Source of the DNA: Welwitschia mirabilis
Taxonomy: Eukaryota; Gnetophyta; Gnetopsida; Welwitschiales
DNA: 58,242 nucleotides
Assembly (NCBI GenBank): GCA_051453625.1
Contig: JBOZIK010000001.1
Location: 81,570,959 to 81,629,200 of the forward strand
Direction of reading: 5' to 3'
The notes under the pieces are model-generated. The model made no database searches. It saw only the letters and a program-made list of their open reading frames with translations, and was not told the DNA's origin. Positions 1 to 11,039 of this stretch are shown here, piece after piece. A program made the position numbers and the translations under genes. Every line of letters begins with the position of its first letter. Within the stretch, counting starts at the first letter, position 1.

Positions 1-527
1 CAAAAAATTTTACCACAGTGTAGTAGGAAATCATGATGACCATGTATTTTAGCATAGATACAATAGATCATGATCATTATTTTTTCCTTTTTTTTTCCCA
101 TACAAATAATTCCAACATGACTACATACTCAAAAATATGAAGGTAAAGATGTGAAAATAAATATAGAAAAGAACACATCTAGACAACCAAAGCCCTCATA
201 CCATTAAAAAAAAAAGAAATAATAACCAAGGCATCTTACTTCAAAGTGAAGGTTGTAGACTTGTAGATGTCTTAAGATTGGATGAATATAATCTTATTAC
301 TATAAAAATGCCCAAGTATGAATACTAATTATGGACACTTCATAAAGCAAATAGATAAGTCAAGTTTTAAAGATGATTAAGTGATATCATAATATACATT
401 ACAGGAATGGGCTAAGAGAGAATTTGGATAATGATAGGGAGGGTCCTCCCCATCAAGAGTAACCTCCAAAACAATTGTTTCTATTATTTTCAAGGTTGCA
501 TCAAAAAGTTTTCAATATAGTTTCAAC
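1..527 (-). other. 3' noncoding region of element A
   Basis: There is no supported coding frame. The stretch aligns by eye with B at about 39440-39910 and C at about 48260-48850. All three share the block around AGCATA...GATCATTATT, a T/C-rich tract, and the later block running CATCTTnCTTCAAAnTGAAG. It therefore lies between integrase and the (unseen) polypurine tract of A. No CG dinucleotide occurs in bases 1-778. Confidence 0.7.
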
Positions 528-731
528 CTACCTAAGTAAAAAAATATTAATAGAGCTATGTACTTTCTTTATAAGATAATGACCTAATGATTTAGAGGTC
601 AACTTATTATGTAAAAAATGTACTTTAGCATTATATAAAAGAATAATTTGATTAGGTTCAAACATTTTATGAAGTAACTTTTTATCATGTTTGAACTTAG
701 GTTGGGCTTTGTGAATGAGTTGATAATGCAT
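528..731 (-). pseudogene. Integrase C-terminal segment (element A)
   Basis: The 67-codon open frame reads like the C-terminal end of plant Ty3/gypsy integrases. It has a basic stretch (HDKKLLHKMF), then ILLYNAKVHFLHNKL and KSLGHYLIKKV, matching the usual LLYNSRLRLFPGKL...RWSGPF pattern, with the RW and F of that pattern lost. This segment helps bind DNA and place the integration complex. It sits directly downstream of the integrase core in element order and its start is only the first Met in the frame, not a true protein start. Confidence 0.7.
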
Positions 732-1962
732 AGCACATGTATATTTTTTATTTAAATGATTAATTTAGACTAATATATNNNNNNNNNNTTTTTATAAAGG
801 TCTATAATATTAAGTTAATGAAAATAATGATAAGAGATATAACACACATTAATAGGTAAAACACAAATTTTTCTATATATAAGTTTATAAGCTAAAAAAT
901 AAAGATAATTATGCCAGGTAGTAGAGTAAGCTCAAAAAACATCATTAAGCTTAGAAATATATTATTTATTATTAACAAAGATAAGTTCTTATAGCATTTT
1001 CTTTAATTTTCTACTTGTATTTTTAGCCTTACCATTAGTTTGTGGATGATAAGCACAAGCTACTCTATGTTTAATTCAAATGACCAAAAGATGTTTTATA
1101 AAAAGTTAATTATTTAGATGATTTTATTGATTACTACTGATAATTCTAAGAAAANNNNNNNNNNNNNNNNNNNNNNNNNNNNNNNNNNNNNNNNNNNNNN
1201 NNNNNNNNNNNNNNNNNNNNNNNNNNNNNNNNNNNNNNNNNNNNNNNNNNNNNNTACCATTAGTTTGTGGATGATAAGCACAAGCTACTCTATGTTTAAT
1301 TCAAATGAACAAAAGATGTTTTATAAAAAGTTAATTATTTAGATGATTTTATTGATTACTATTGATAATTCTAAGAAAACCAAAATCCTAAAAAATATAA
1401 GTTTGAAGAAAAGTATAAACTATTTAGATGTCATTCGTAAAAGTAGAAATAGCTTCAACCCATTTAGTAACATAATCAACAGCCACTAAAATTTAGTTCT
1501 CATTATTATAAGATTGTTTAATAAAACCTATCCCCATAATCAAAAGGTTCATATTCAAGAATAAATTTAAGAGGCATCTCACAAGGATGAATAAGGGTAC
1601 TATAACATTGACAAGCATCAAGCCTTCTAGCAAAATTAAAAGAGTCCTAAAAACTACTAAGCCAATAAAAACTAGAGTGAAGAATTCTTATTGATGTTTT
1701 TTATTTACTAAAATGACCTCTATAAATACCACCATCAAAAAGATAAAGAATCTCTGATTTTTCCAATTTGAGCATACATTGTTTCATGATTTGCTCTTTG
1801 CACCTAGGGTAAAGATGTGGCTCTATCCATTTATAATTACTTATTCTATAGAGAAAATATTTTTTTAAATTATGAGTATAATATCATGATGTTTTTATGG
1901 TAATAAGATAATTAACTATGTCAACATACTAAGGAGAATATGACTAGAAGATATAACATAAG
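732..1962 (-). pseudogene. Integrase: zinc-binding and catalytic core remnant (element A)
   Basis: On the minus strand, frames broken by stops show integrase landmarks: the zinc-finger end as LDACQ (about 1599-1622), followed by EMPLKFILE, and the core motif VAVDYVTKWVEA (1452-1486), which contains the first catalytic Asp region of the DD(35)E fold. The enzyme inserts retroelement cDNA into the host chromosome. A 100-N gap at 1155-1254 sits in the core and is flanked by two 125-bp copies, so this part looks longer than it is. No long open frame survives. Confidence 0.75.
1030..1379. repeat. 125-bp direct copies abutting a 100-N gap
   Basis: Copies 1030-1154 and 1255-1379 are the same length, differ at 2 positions, and each ends or begins exactly at the gap 1155-1254. 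This is the pattern of two contig ends that overlap but were not merged. Confidence 0.85.
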
Positions 1963-3280
1963 TTATTTATCCAGAAAAGGATCATCAATCATAAGATTAT
2001 TAAGAGAAGAAGAAAGATGTAACAAATGATATACTACATTATTATGATTTTCTACTTTATCAATGATGGTAAGATTAAATTCTTGCATGAGGAGGATCCA
2101 TCTAATGAGTCTAGCACTATAATCTTTCTTAGTTATGAGGTATATAATAGCTACATGGTTAGTATAAGCATTCATATAAAAGATAAAAGATAATGTCTAA
2201 GCATATTAAGGTAAAAGATTATGGCTAACATTTCTTTCTCAGAAGTAGTGTAATTCATTTGAGCTTTAGATAAAGTTTTATTATGTTAAGATATAACTTT
2301 AAAATAATTTTCATATTTTTATATAAGAACCCCATCTAGAACAATATGACTAGAATCATGTATTAATTCAAAATCATTATTCTAATTGGATCCCATCACA
2401 ATAGGTGTAGAAGAAATTTTATCCTTTATTGTTTAAAGACAAACTAACAAGATTCATTCNNNNNNNNNNNNNNNNNNNNNNNNNNNNNNNNNNNNNNNNN
2501 NNNNNNNNNNNNNNNNNNNNNNNNNNNNNNNNNNNNNNNNNNNNNNNNNNNNNNNNNNNNNNNNNNNNNNNNNNNNNNNNNNNNNNNNNNNNNNNNNNNN
2601 NNNNNNNNNNNNNNNNNNNNNNNNNNNNNNNNNNNNNNNNNNNNNNNNNNNNNNNNNNNNNNNNNNNNNNNNNNNNNNNNNNNNNNNNNNNNNNNNNNNN
2701 NNNNNNNNNNNNNNNNNNNNNNNNNNNNNNNNNNNNNNNNNNNNNNNNNNNNNNNNNNNNNNNNNNNNNNNNNNNNNNNNNNNNNNNNNNNNNNNNNNNN
2801 NNNNNNNNNNNNNNNNNNNNNNNNNNNNNNNNNNNNNNNNNNNNNNNNNNNNNNNNNNNNNNNNNNNNNNNNNNNNNNNNNNNNNNNNNNNNNNNNNNNN
2901 NNNNNNNNNNNNNNNNNNNNNNNNNNNNNNNNNNNNNNNNNNNNNNNNNNNNNNNNNNNNNNNNNNNNNNNNNNNNNNNNNNNNNNNNNNNNNNNNNNNN
3001 NNNNNNNNNNNNNNNNNNNNNNNNNNNNNNNNNNNNNNNNNNNNNNNNNNNNNNNNNNNNNNNNNNNNNNNNNNNNNNNNNNNNNNNNNNNNNNNNNNNN
3101 NNNNNNNNNNNNNNNNNNNNNNNNNNNNNNNNNNNNNNNNNNNNNNNNNNNNNNNNNNNNNNNNNNNNNNNNNNNNNNNNNNNNNNNNNNNNNNNNNNNN
3201 NNNNTAATGTCTAAGCATATTAAGGTAAAAGATTATGACTAACATTTCTTTCTCAGAAGTAGTGTAATTCATTTGAGCTT
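1963..3280 (-). pseudogene. RNase H remnant (element A)
   Basis: The entry block NYTTSEKEMLV (minus strand, ending near 3272, and again near 2258 in the duplicated copy) is the start of the gypsy RNase H domain. The exit block at 1963-2175 carries NHVAIIYLITKKD, RLIRWILLMQEF and VVYHLLHL, matching the YTDHAALKYLLTKKD...RLIRWILLLQEFDL...VADHLSRL pattern typical of Athila-type elements. RNase H removes RNA from the RNA-DNA hybrid during reverse transcription. A 745-N gap (2460-3204) lies inside, abutted on both sides by 269-bp copies, so the true length is probably close to one ordinary domain. The Asp of YTDH reads Asn here. Confidence 0.8.
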
Positions 3281-3473
3281 TAGATAAATTTTTATTATGA
3301 TAAGATATAACTTTAAAGTAATTTTCATATTTTTATATAAGAGCCCCATCTAGGACAATATGACTAGCATCACGTATTAATTCAAAATCATTATTCTAAT
3401 TGGATCCCATCACAATAGGTGTAGAAGACATTTTATCCTTTAGTGTTTAAAGACAAACTAACAAGATTCATTC
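2191..3473. repeat. 269-bp direct copies abutting a 745-N gap
   Basis: Copies 2191-2459 and 3205-3473 are both 269 bp and differ at about 10 positions by eye (about 96% identity). They touch the gap 2460-3204 on each side, so the duplication is most likely an assembly artefact. Confidence 0.85.
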
Positions 3474-4560
3474 CATTTAAATTTAGCTTTCTTTTTAAGT
3501 AATGAGTGAAGGGATTTATAANNNNNNNNNNNNNNNNNNNNNNNNNNNNNNNNNNNNNNNNNNNNNNNNNNNNNNNNNNNNNNNNNNNNNNNNNNNNNNN
3601 NNNNNNNNNNNNNNNNNNNNNCCAAGTAACGAGTAAAGCATTTTATAAATTTTAGCATAATCCTAAATAAAATGATGATAAAAACCACAATGATTAAGTA
3701 AAGATCCAACTTGTTTTACATTTGTTGGAGGAGTTAGGTCTTTAATGATAATTATTTTTTTAGGGTTTATTTTAATTACTTTACTAGAAATGTAATCACC
3801 TAAAATAATTTTATTATCCACTAAAAAAGAAACTCTTTTTTAGCTTAAATCTAGGCCACTTTCAATGCATCTACAAAGAACTTTAGCTAACCTTTCTATG
3901 ATGCATTCAAAAGTTTTTACCATATATTGAAAAGTCATCCATAAAAATTTCAATTGAATCCTCTAACATATTAAAAACAATACTCATAATTGCACATTAA
4001 AACGTACTAAGAGCATTACAAAGCCCAAAAGGCATGAGTCTAATAGTGAATGTTCTAAAGTATGAAGTAAAAGTTGTTTTAACTTGATCCTCTCTAGTGA
4101 TAAAAATCTAATTGTAATCACTATACCCATTAATAAAGCAATAAAAGTCATGTCCTTATATTCTATCAAGTATCTAGTCAAAGAAAGGTAAAGGACAATG
4201 GTTTATCTTAGTTACTTCATTTAGCTTCCTAAAATCAATGCACATTCTCTGCTTCCCATCTTTTTTAAGTACTACCATTAAAGGACTAATGCATTCACTA
4301 TGAGATATGGCATAAATAATTCTAACATCTAGTAATTTAATTATTTTGTACTTTATGACTTCTTTAAAAGCTAGATTTAGCCTATGTTAGGTTTTTCTAA
4401 TAGGTTTTGAATTATCCTCAAGATATATTTTATGTTAAATAATGAAAGTAGGAATAGCTATTAAATTTTTGTAGGAGTAAGCAAATGCATTAATCTTAGA
4501 ATTTAGAAGTAAGGTTAAAATTGATTCTTATTAAGAAAAAAGGTTCTCATTTATTATCAA
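3281..4560 (-). pseudogene. Reverse transcriptase remnant (element A)
   Basis: Minus-strand motifs appear in the right order: CIDFRKLNEVTK (about 4210-4250), the palm block with REDQVKTTFT (about 4070-4100), MPFGLCNA (about 4014-4037) and the catalytic FMDDFSIYG (3919-3945), whose Asp-Asp pair is intact. These are diagnostic of Ty3/gypsy RT, which copies element RNA into DNA. At least one stop separates the blocks and the frame shifts. The open frame at 3984-4181 is a neighbouring frame of the same domain, not the true product. A 100-N gap at 3522-3621 lies near the 3' end of the domain. RT lies between protease and RNase H, as in other gypsy elements. Confidence 0.85.
3497..3648. repeat. Short similar copies on both sides of a 100-N gap
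   Basis: Bases 3497-3521 and 3624-3648 match at about 20 of 25 positions and lie on either side of the gap 3522-3621. This is weaker than the other gap-flanking duplications. Confidence 0.45.
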
Positions 4561-4917
4561 TGATTTCATCACATAAAAAGATCTATTTTAATTCATTGGG
4601 TAAGGTTTCAAATTTAATTTCAAATTTTTAGTTTCTATTAAATGTTTATTAAAGTTGACTATCATCTCAGACTATCATCTTGATGATTAAAGTGAATGAT
4701 CTTTCTTAAAATAATAAATCTTAGTTGTTTTTAGATGTTAGACTTATTTATAGATTACAGTTTAGTTTCTTTAGTCTTCTAATAAAAAATATTCATTACC
4801 TAAATGCTCATAGTTGAGTTGATCATCATTGAAAGCTTTCATGTTTTCTAGTTTAAGTGGATCATTAAACAATGAAAGATCATGAAGTATTAACCATTTC
4901 TCTTTAAGTGGATGATG
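4561..4917 (-). other. Linker between protease and reverse transcriptase (element A)
   Basis: AT-rich, stop-laden minus-strand DNA between the two domains. In F the matching place encodes a block ending LEHIFLCNEQNKTLIINENI, like the LKYAFLGENxTLPVII block before gypsy RT. Here only faint similarity remains and no frame is supported. Confidence 0.5.
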
Positions 4918-5480
4918 CTATAAAAGTAATGTTGACTTAATTTCTTCTTCAATATTCAACTCATCACCTAAATACTTTTTAGTAGCATCAAATACCCTAA
5001 TGGTAAAATTTTTATTCCTTAAGTAACATTCCATTATTCTAGTTTTAGTATCAATAATACAATGGACTATTGCATAAAATGCTCTACCTAAACGTAGTGG
5101 ATAACCTCTATTATGCTTAACTTCAATCATGACCATATCTATTGGATAGAATGCTTCTTCAATTAAAATCACAAAATTCTTGANNNNNNNNNNNNNNNNN
5201 NNNACTGATGTATCTACCAATTCTAAGACAATTCACGTAGGCTTAATTTTACTTTTTAAATCAAGTCATTAACAAATGTGTAAAGAAATAATATTAACAC
5301 TCATTCCTATATCAATCAATTCCTTCTTTATTCTCTTATTTCCCTTCAAAGTGACACAAACTATTACTACCCCCAGATCCTTAAACTTTGGACATTTTTG
5401 TAAAACTAAGATGGTTATAGATTGGACTAGAATCCTTTACTAGGTATAGTTAATTTTTATTTCCTCCTAATTTGATCTTT
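4918..5480 (-). pseudogene. Aspartic protease remnant (element A)
   Basis: The N-terminal half (5480 down to about 5220) reads KFKDLGVVIVCVTLKG, then LIDIGMSVNI, the D-x-G-x-S active-site block of retroelement proteases with the usual Ala replaced by Met. The C-terminal half is an open frame at 4918-5220 with LIEEAFYPIDMVMIEV, YPLRLGRAFYAIVHCIIDT and KNFTIRVFDATKKYLG, matching the FPADFIVLD...PIILGRPFLAT...LRV pattern. The protease would cut the Gag-Pol polyprotein in the particle. A 20-N gap (5184-5203) lies inside. It is one of the better preserved parts of A. Confidence 0.8.
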
Positions 5481-5485
5481 CTATA

Positions 5486-5905
5486 NNNNNNNNNNNNNNN
5501 NNNNNNNNNNNNNNNNNNNNNNNNNNNNNNNNNNNNNNNNNNNNNNNNNNNNNNNNNNNNNNNNNNNNNNNNNNNNNNNNNNNNNNNNNNNNNNNNNNNN
5601 NNNNNNNNNNNNNNNNNNNNNNNNNNNNNNNNNNNNNNNNNNNNNNNNNNNNNNNNNNNNNNNNNNNNNNNNNNNNNNNNNNNNNNNNNNNNNNNNNNNN
5701 NNNNNNNNNNNNNNNNNNNNNNNNNNNNNNNNNNNNNNNNNNNNNNNNNNNNNNNNNNNNNNNNNNNNNNNNNNNNNNNNNNNNNNNNNNNNNNNNNNNN
5801 NNNNNNNNNNNNNNNNNNNNNNNNNNNNNNNNNNNNNNNNNNNNNNNNNNNNNNNNNNNNNNNNNNNNNNNNNNNNNNNNNNNNNNNNNNNNNNNNNNNN
5901 NNNNN
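5486..5905. other. 420-N assembly gap
   Basis: Unsequenced stretch within the gag-protease spacer of element A. The flanks are not copies of each other, so this gap probably hides real sequence. Confidence 0.95.
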
Positions 5906-7788
5906 AATTTCAGATTTCCTTATAAAAGTTTCTAAAATGGTAAATTTATGCTCACATTTTTCATTAAGGCTTTAAGATGATAATAAAAGGTAGGATTGAT
6001 ATTTAATCTATCAAGCCAAGGGGTTGTAGGTTTCTTACCTTTATTTTAAAAAGAATTTTTCTTATTATCATTTAAAGGAGAAGGGAAAGTATGATTTTCT
6101 AAGATTTCAATATCCTCTTCTTCTTTATTATTCTTATCATTTTGGGATGTTGAAGGCTCATGGGTAGGAGGTGTTATTACATTTCCACTTCTAGTCACAA
6201 CCTTACAATATTTTCTTACTTTATTAGGATTTGGTAAAGATTATATTACAAGTGATGCTTGTGGTCTTTGGTTAGCAAGCATAGTTTATTGAATAATATT
6301 AACAAAATTTTCAATGTTTGAATTTATCTTCTATTGAGATTTTCTTAATTAATCAATGAAAATTTTAAGTGGACAATTTTGGTTTTGTGAATCTAATATG
6401 TTTGTTTGATACTTTAAATTATTGGGTTAGACATTTAAGTTATTTATTTAGAATTTATCATTCTTAAATCTACTTCTAAATGGTTGAAAACTTGGATTAT
6501 TTACTTAAAAGTTATTAAATTTGTTCTCAAAAGATTTGAAATTAAGTTGTTCATTTATTATAGGTTGAATTAAAATTTGAAAAATTTCGTTGAATGTACA
6601 CATCTCTTCATAAATTGTTTCTTTATATTTTAGCAATAAAGGATATTATTTAGTTATAGGATAGTTTTCTTCANNNNNNNNNNNNNNNNNNNNNNNNNNN
6701 NNNNNNNNNNNNNNNNNNNNNNNNNNNNNNNNNNNNNNNNNNNNNNNNNNNNNNNNNNNNNNNNNNNNNNNNNNNNNNNNNNNNNNNNNNNNNNNNNNNN
6801 NNNNNNNNNNNNNNNNNNNNNNNNNNNNNNNNNNNNNNNNNNNNNNNNNNNNNNNNNNNNNNNNNNNNNNNNNNNNNNNNNNNNNNNNNNNNNNNNNNNN
6901 NNNNNNNNNNNNNNNNNNNNNNNNNNNNNNNNNNNNNNNNNNNNNNNNNNNNNNNNNNNNNNNNNNNCATCTCTTCATAAATCATTTCTTTATATTTTAG
7001 CAATAAAGGATATTATTTTGTTATAGGATAGTTTTCTTCACACAAATCACAAGTTGAAACCACAAATACACTTTTTTCAATTACCACATTTGCATCTAAA
7101 ATCATTTGAATGTATTTTTCTAATGTTGTTATGAAAATCTTAATGATATTTTTTGATTCTTTTTCTATTTTTACTTTCTCCTTTTCTTGTTTTACTTATT
7201 TAAGATCTTCTATGATTTAACCTATAATATGATTTTATTTAGGTGTTGGTTTAGGCCATGTTTGACTTACTTCTATAAGTTTTTCCAATAATTTCCATGC
7301 ATTTTATAATGTGAGATTCATTAAATTTCCTTGATATCAAAAAGCTATAAGTTTCTTGGTTTGGCTATTATATTCACTATAGAAATAATTTAGTAATTCT
7401 TCCTAAGTAAATCCATTTATAGGATTATAATGTATTACAATAAAATATTAATCATAAGTGAAGGTATACTCTTTATTAGATTGTTGTTGGAAATTTATTA
7501 TCTCTTTCTTTCTTTTTCTTATGATCGTTTCACTTTTAAATCTCTTTATAAATGATTCTTGAACTTTGTTTCATGTTTTTAAGATTTTATATGAAATAGT
7601 TCTTAACTAAAACTTTTCTTTTCCTTTTAAAGTGATGAAAATAATAACCATGTAAGTATGATCACTAATTACTTTTTTACTATTTTCATAAGTAAGCACT
7701 AATTGTTCAACATCAGCTATATGTTTAAGAGGATCTCCATTATTTCTTCCATTAAAAATAGAATAAGTTTTTAAATTTATTAAATCCA
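5906..7788 (-). pseudogene. Gag and gag-protease spacer (element A), cut by element F
   Basis: The last stretch before F (7607-7788) reads as the Gag capsid-like domain: NGRNNGDPLKHIADVEQLVL and ITLKGKEKF match the FDG...EDPLEHI..FEQL...TLKGRARNWL pattern in F's gag. Downstream frames decay quickly. An acidic spacer and an LDRLNINPTF block (about 6000-6020) precede protease, as at 13130 in F. Gag would form the virus-like particle. The Met at 7789 is created at the junction with F's LTR and is not the gag start; the upstream leader continues at 17294. A 294-N gap (6674-6967) is bracketed by 73-bp copies. Confidence 0.7.
6601..7040. repeat. 73-bp direct copies abutting a 294-N gap
   Basis: Copies 6601-6673 and 6968-7040 are both 73 bp, differ at 3 positions, and abut the gap exactly. 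This is probably an unmerged contig overlap. Confidence 0.85.
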
Positions 7789-8784
7789 TGATGTGTTACC
7801 AATTTATGGTTATTTGATGGGATTTTATGAGCTGTTTTGTAGGACATTTACATAGGTTTAGATGCAATTCTGAGGATTTTGACAAATTAATAAAATATCT
7901 TAAAAATGTGTAGTTTTTAACAAGATTTGAGGCATTTGAAACACATTTTAATACTCATGGTTGTGGAGCAATATTACTGATAATAAACGCTAACCTATCA
8001 TCACTCAAATGAATGAAGAAGACTATCGTCCCATATGTCGTCTTCATGTTAAGCATGATGATGATACATTTGAACACTAATGTGGATGACATTGTAACTA
8101 ACTCTGATAGTCGATATTTGATCATTTTATCCATTTAATTTATATAATAGAGCATGTTTTAGATTGCCTTTTGTGTAATGGTTTTTCTATGTAACCATAT
8201 AAGTAAAACCCTTCTTCAACTCTTCTCTCTATCTTCATTTCCAATGTAAATTCTCATGACAGAAAATTAAAGGGTAGAAGATCCATCTCGAGAGTTGTAG
8301 AAAGATGTTTCTTTGGTGGAGGGCTATGCATCCTCCACTGAGTCCCTGCTATTTTATAACCCAAATGTTTGATTTCTTTTAATATAAAAACTCTATTTTT
8401 ATTATTTCATTTAGATTTATTAAATATTTCTTATGGTTTATGATGCCCTTAATTTAGTAAAAATTCCATTAGTGATATAGATCTTAAGGGTAGTTTGTAT
8501 TAAAGCTAAAAAAAAGTAGTTTATATTTATTTTGCATTGCATTTAGTTAAGTTGCATTTGCATTTACATTATATCTTTTATTTTCTGCATTGCTCTTTAA
8601 TTTTGATTACTTAACTTTGTTGAAAATTAATCCTTATTATTCTCTTATAAGTCTTTAATAAGATATAACATTTAGGTTCCCTCTCACTCATACTAGTTTG
8701 TTGTATTATGAGAGATATTTATTTTATTTATGAATGATAGGATCTTTTTAAGTAGAAACATTTGTATAAATACACACCACAATA
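7789..8784 (+). repeat. 5' LTR of element F
   Basis: Begins TGATGTGTTACC and ends CACCACAATA (the terminal CA has become TA). It matches 16219-17293 along its length, except that it lacks about 80 bp present around 16512-16600 of the 3' copy. It carries a TATA-like box (8198-8205) and at least one GTCATC/GATGAC-type quasi-palindrome (about 8021-8068). Confidence 0.88.
8198..8205 (+). promoter_or_regulatory. TATA-like box in F 5' LTR
   Basis: TATAAGTA, equivalent in place to TATAAATA at 16712-16719 in the 3' LTR. It is followed by a pyrimidine-rich stretch as in plant LTR promoters. Function is inferred from position. Confidence 0.5.
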
Positions 8785-8786
8785 AA

Positions 8787-8804
8787 TTGGCACCGTTGCT
8801 AAGG
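8787..8804 (+). promoter_or_regulatory. Primer-binding site of element F
   Basis: TTGGCACCGTTGCT followed by AAGGAAGG, two bases after the LTR end. It resembles the TGGCGCCGTTGCCGGGG site of many plant gypsy elements, complementary to the 3' end of a tRNA (tRNA-Asp in Athila). The differences are C-to-T or G-to-A in kind. It is the least decayed such site in the window. Confidence 0.8.
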
Positions 8805-9244
8805 AAGGCTACAAAAGATCATGAGGATTGTCATCATTTGGGTAAATAAATTGGATTTCCATTTAGTTATTTTTTGTAGTGATGGTGTATTTTAATTAAA
8901 AATTGTAGGTTTTTTGTATGTAGTCTTTTAGTTTTACTTTCAATAGTAAAATAATTGTCATCCCTCTGTTGTTCTCATGATAGTTAGGATGATAGTCTCT
9001 AATTTCAATTTTTGTTTGTCGTTTTTGTTTTTGGATTTTGATTTTCTAGAATAAAATTAATTTCTATTGTCTCCTTTATCATTTGAATGACCAGAGGATG
9101 ACAGCCTATGTTTTTCTAGTTTTAAGCTTTTTGCTCTATTAAGTTTCTATTTTTCACTCTCTATGTTAATCATCCCTTCTGTCATCTTCATGATAGATAG
9201 CATAATAGTTTATTATTTTTTATCTTATTTTTTGTTATTTTCTG
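8805..9244 (+). other. 5' leader of element F
   Basis: Noncoding and T-rich. It carries three GTCATC/GATGAC-type quasi-palindromes at about 8955-8998, 9067-9106 and 9168-9210, spaced roughly 100-110 bp. I see no coding frame. Confidence 0.6.
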
Positions 9245-10345
9245 TTTATAAGATGTTGTAATATGATCAACCGAGAGAAGAAATATTAGAGAGAAAGGTT
9301 GTTGATAGATAAAAAAATTAGAAAAGGATGGTTAAACTTTGGAAATGAATTATAAAAACAATATTTAGGTGCATAAAATCCTCTTTTTTATTTTATTTTT
9401 TATTAATTAGATCCATAGAAGAAAATTTAGAAGAAGAAAACTAGTTTAAAATATCAAGCATCATCCAAAAAAAGAAGTAAGTCATAGGGTTTTTTAATCC
9501 TTGGTCCTAATGTAAACCTTGCCCTGAGGGAACTACTAGCAAATAAGAAACAAGAGATTTAAACTCTTTTGATTTACCCTAAATAAATGATGTTGAGCTA
9601 AAGAACCTAAATGCCTATCTTAACCTTTAGTGGTGAATATGACGAGGATCCTCTCTAACACATTACAAAAATAGAATAATTAATGCTTACCTAAGGAAAT
9701 GAAAAATAAAAAATTATTGATAGAACATATATGGTAATCATTCCTATGATATTAAAAGGTAGAGCTAGAAATTAGCTAAAAACCATATCACACAAAACTT
9801 TAGTAACTTGAGATCAAGTACATATACCTTTATCAAAAGATTTATGAGTGAAGAAATCGTTAGAAAAAGGAAAAAGGAAGTAACAAAATTTTAATAAAAA
9901 CTAAATGAGAATTATGCTTACACATATGAATATTTCTTTGTAGCATAGTAGATGATTTCTCATGAGAAGAACTAGTTAATTACTTTTATAATAGAATAAA
10001 TTCACATAGAAAACAACTTATAGACTTCTCTTATGGTAGAAACCTTATGAACCTTACATTAGAAAATGCCTAGAAAATATTAGAAGACCTTGTGAAGGTT
10101 AGTTAAACTTGTCCAACATCAAAAGAAAACCACACTATAGGCCAACTCATCAAAGATTTAAAGAATGTTAAGTAAGAAAAGGATGTCGATTACAACCCTA
10201 CAAATCTGATTAAAGGAGGTTAAACATGTAAATGAGGTGGATTATATAAATGATCTTAGATTCTAAATAAGCAATAAAGAAAAATGTTATTCAAACTTTG
10301 ACTTATGTGAGGAAGATTATCACATTACCAAAGATTATTCACTAT
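9245..10345 (+). pseudogene. Gag remnant with zinc knuckle (element F)
   Basis: Reading across several stops and shifts, the plus strand shows the Gag core: YMVIIPMILKGRARN, DQVHIPLSK and later blocks that match a plant gypsy Gag (DRTYM.IP.TLKGRARNWL, TWDQVHTLF). Near 10285-10340 a zinc-knuckle-like block reads LCEEDYHITKDY, i.e. C-x4-H-x4-C with the last Cys changed to Tyr and the first lost. Gag would assemble the particle and bind RNA through the knuckle. The open frame at 10298-10516 is an adjacent frame over the knuckle. Stops at many Trp and Gln positions fit G-to-A and C-to-T decay. Confidence 0.7.
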
Positions 10346-10519
10346 TATCAATATATAAAAAGAAAATACATGCAAAAGTTTGTTCTTTCAATAAAAAAAT
10401 TTAAAACTTTAGAAATCAAAATTAGGCATAATCAAGGTCAACTACAAATTCTTAAAATAATTTTCAACCTTTTAAAAACTAATTCTAAAACTCAAACTTT
10501 TAACCAAGTCCATTAAATT

Positions 10520-10939
10520 TCCAACATCAAGATGATTCCCTTTAAAATGCTATTGTTAACCTTATAAAATTATAGGAGAAATAAAATGGAAACATTGAAA
10601 ACTTAGTAAATGTACTTCAATAAAACATTTTGGATCAAAGGCCCATTAGCTACACAACCTTTACTAAACCCTAATGAAATGAGAAAAAATTATAAGGTTA
10701 CAACAAAAAGTGAACACAAAGTAAAACCTTCCTCTTGTACAACCTTCCAAAATGATATTAGAGATGATGAAGAAGAAGAGAAAATAGAAATCCTAGAATA
10801 TTATAACTTCTCTTCTTTTGATTTAAAAAAAAAGGAAAACTCTTTACAAAACCAACTAGACACCCTTTGGCTTAATTAACTTAACTACAATTCAACTTTT
10901 AACAAATATCTTAAATCCTTAATGAAAAACATGAAAATA
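10520..10939 (+). pseudogene. Gag-protease spacer, acidic (element F)
   Basis: An open frame of 89 codons (10610-10879) begins near GPLATQPLLNPNEMRKNYK, which matches the G.LPSxTxxNPRE...VTLRSG spacer of gypsy Gag-Pol, followed by an acidic run (DDEEEEKIEILEYYN). B has the same spacer at 41842-42042 on the minus strand (NEVKRNCK..., EKEDDIEILKTYN). No catalytic role is expected; it links nucleocapsid to protease. Confidence 0.65.
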
Positions 10940-11039
10940 AACTTAACCTTTTGGAAACTTTTGCAACAAATTAAAATACTTGATAATAAGAAAACAAAAG
11001 CAAGTTATTCCTAGCAAAGTCTTTTTAACATAATCCCTC

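Noticed and set aside
2429-3272. Two ~260-270-codon open frames on opposite strands
   Set aside because: Almost all residues are translated N from the gap 2460-3204.
3984-4181. 65-codon frame as the RT product
   Set aside because: The RT motifs (REDQVKTTFT, MPFGLCNA) are in a neighbouring frame; this frame is a shadow.
7607-7789. Met at 7789 as the start of A's gag
   Set aside because: The ATG is made at the junction with F's LTR; the original gag continued across the insertion point.
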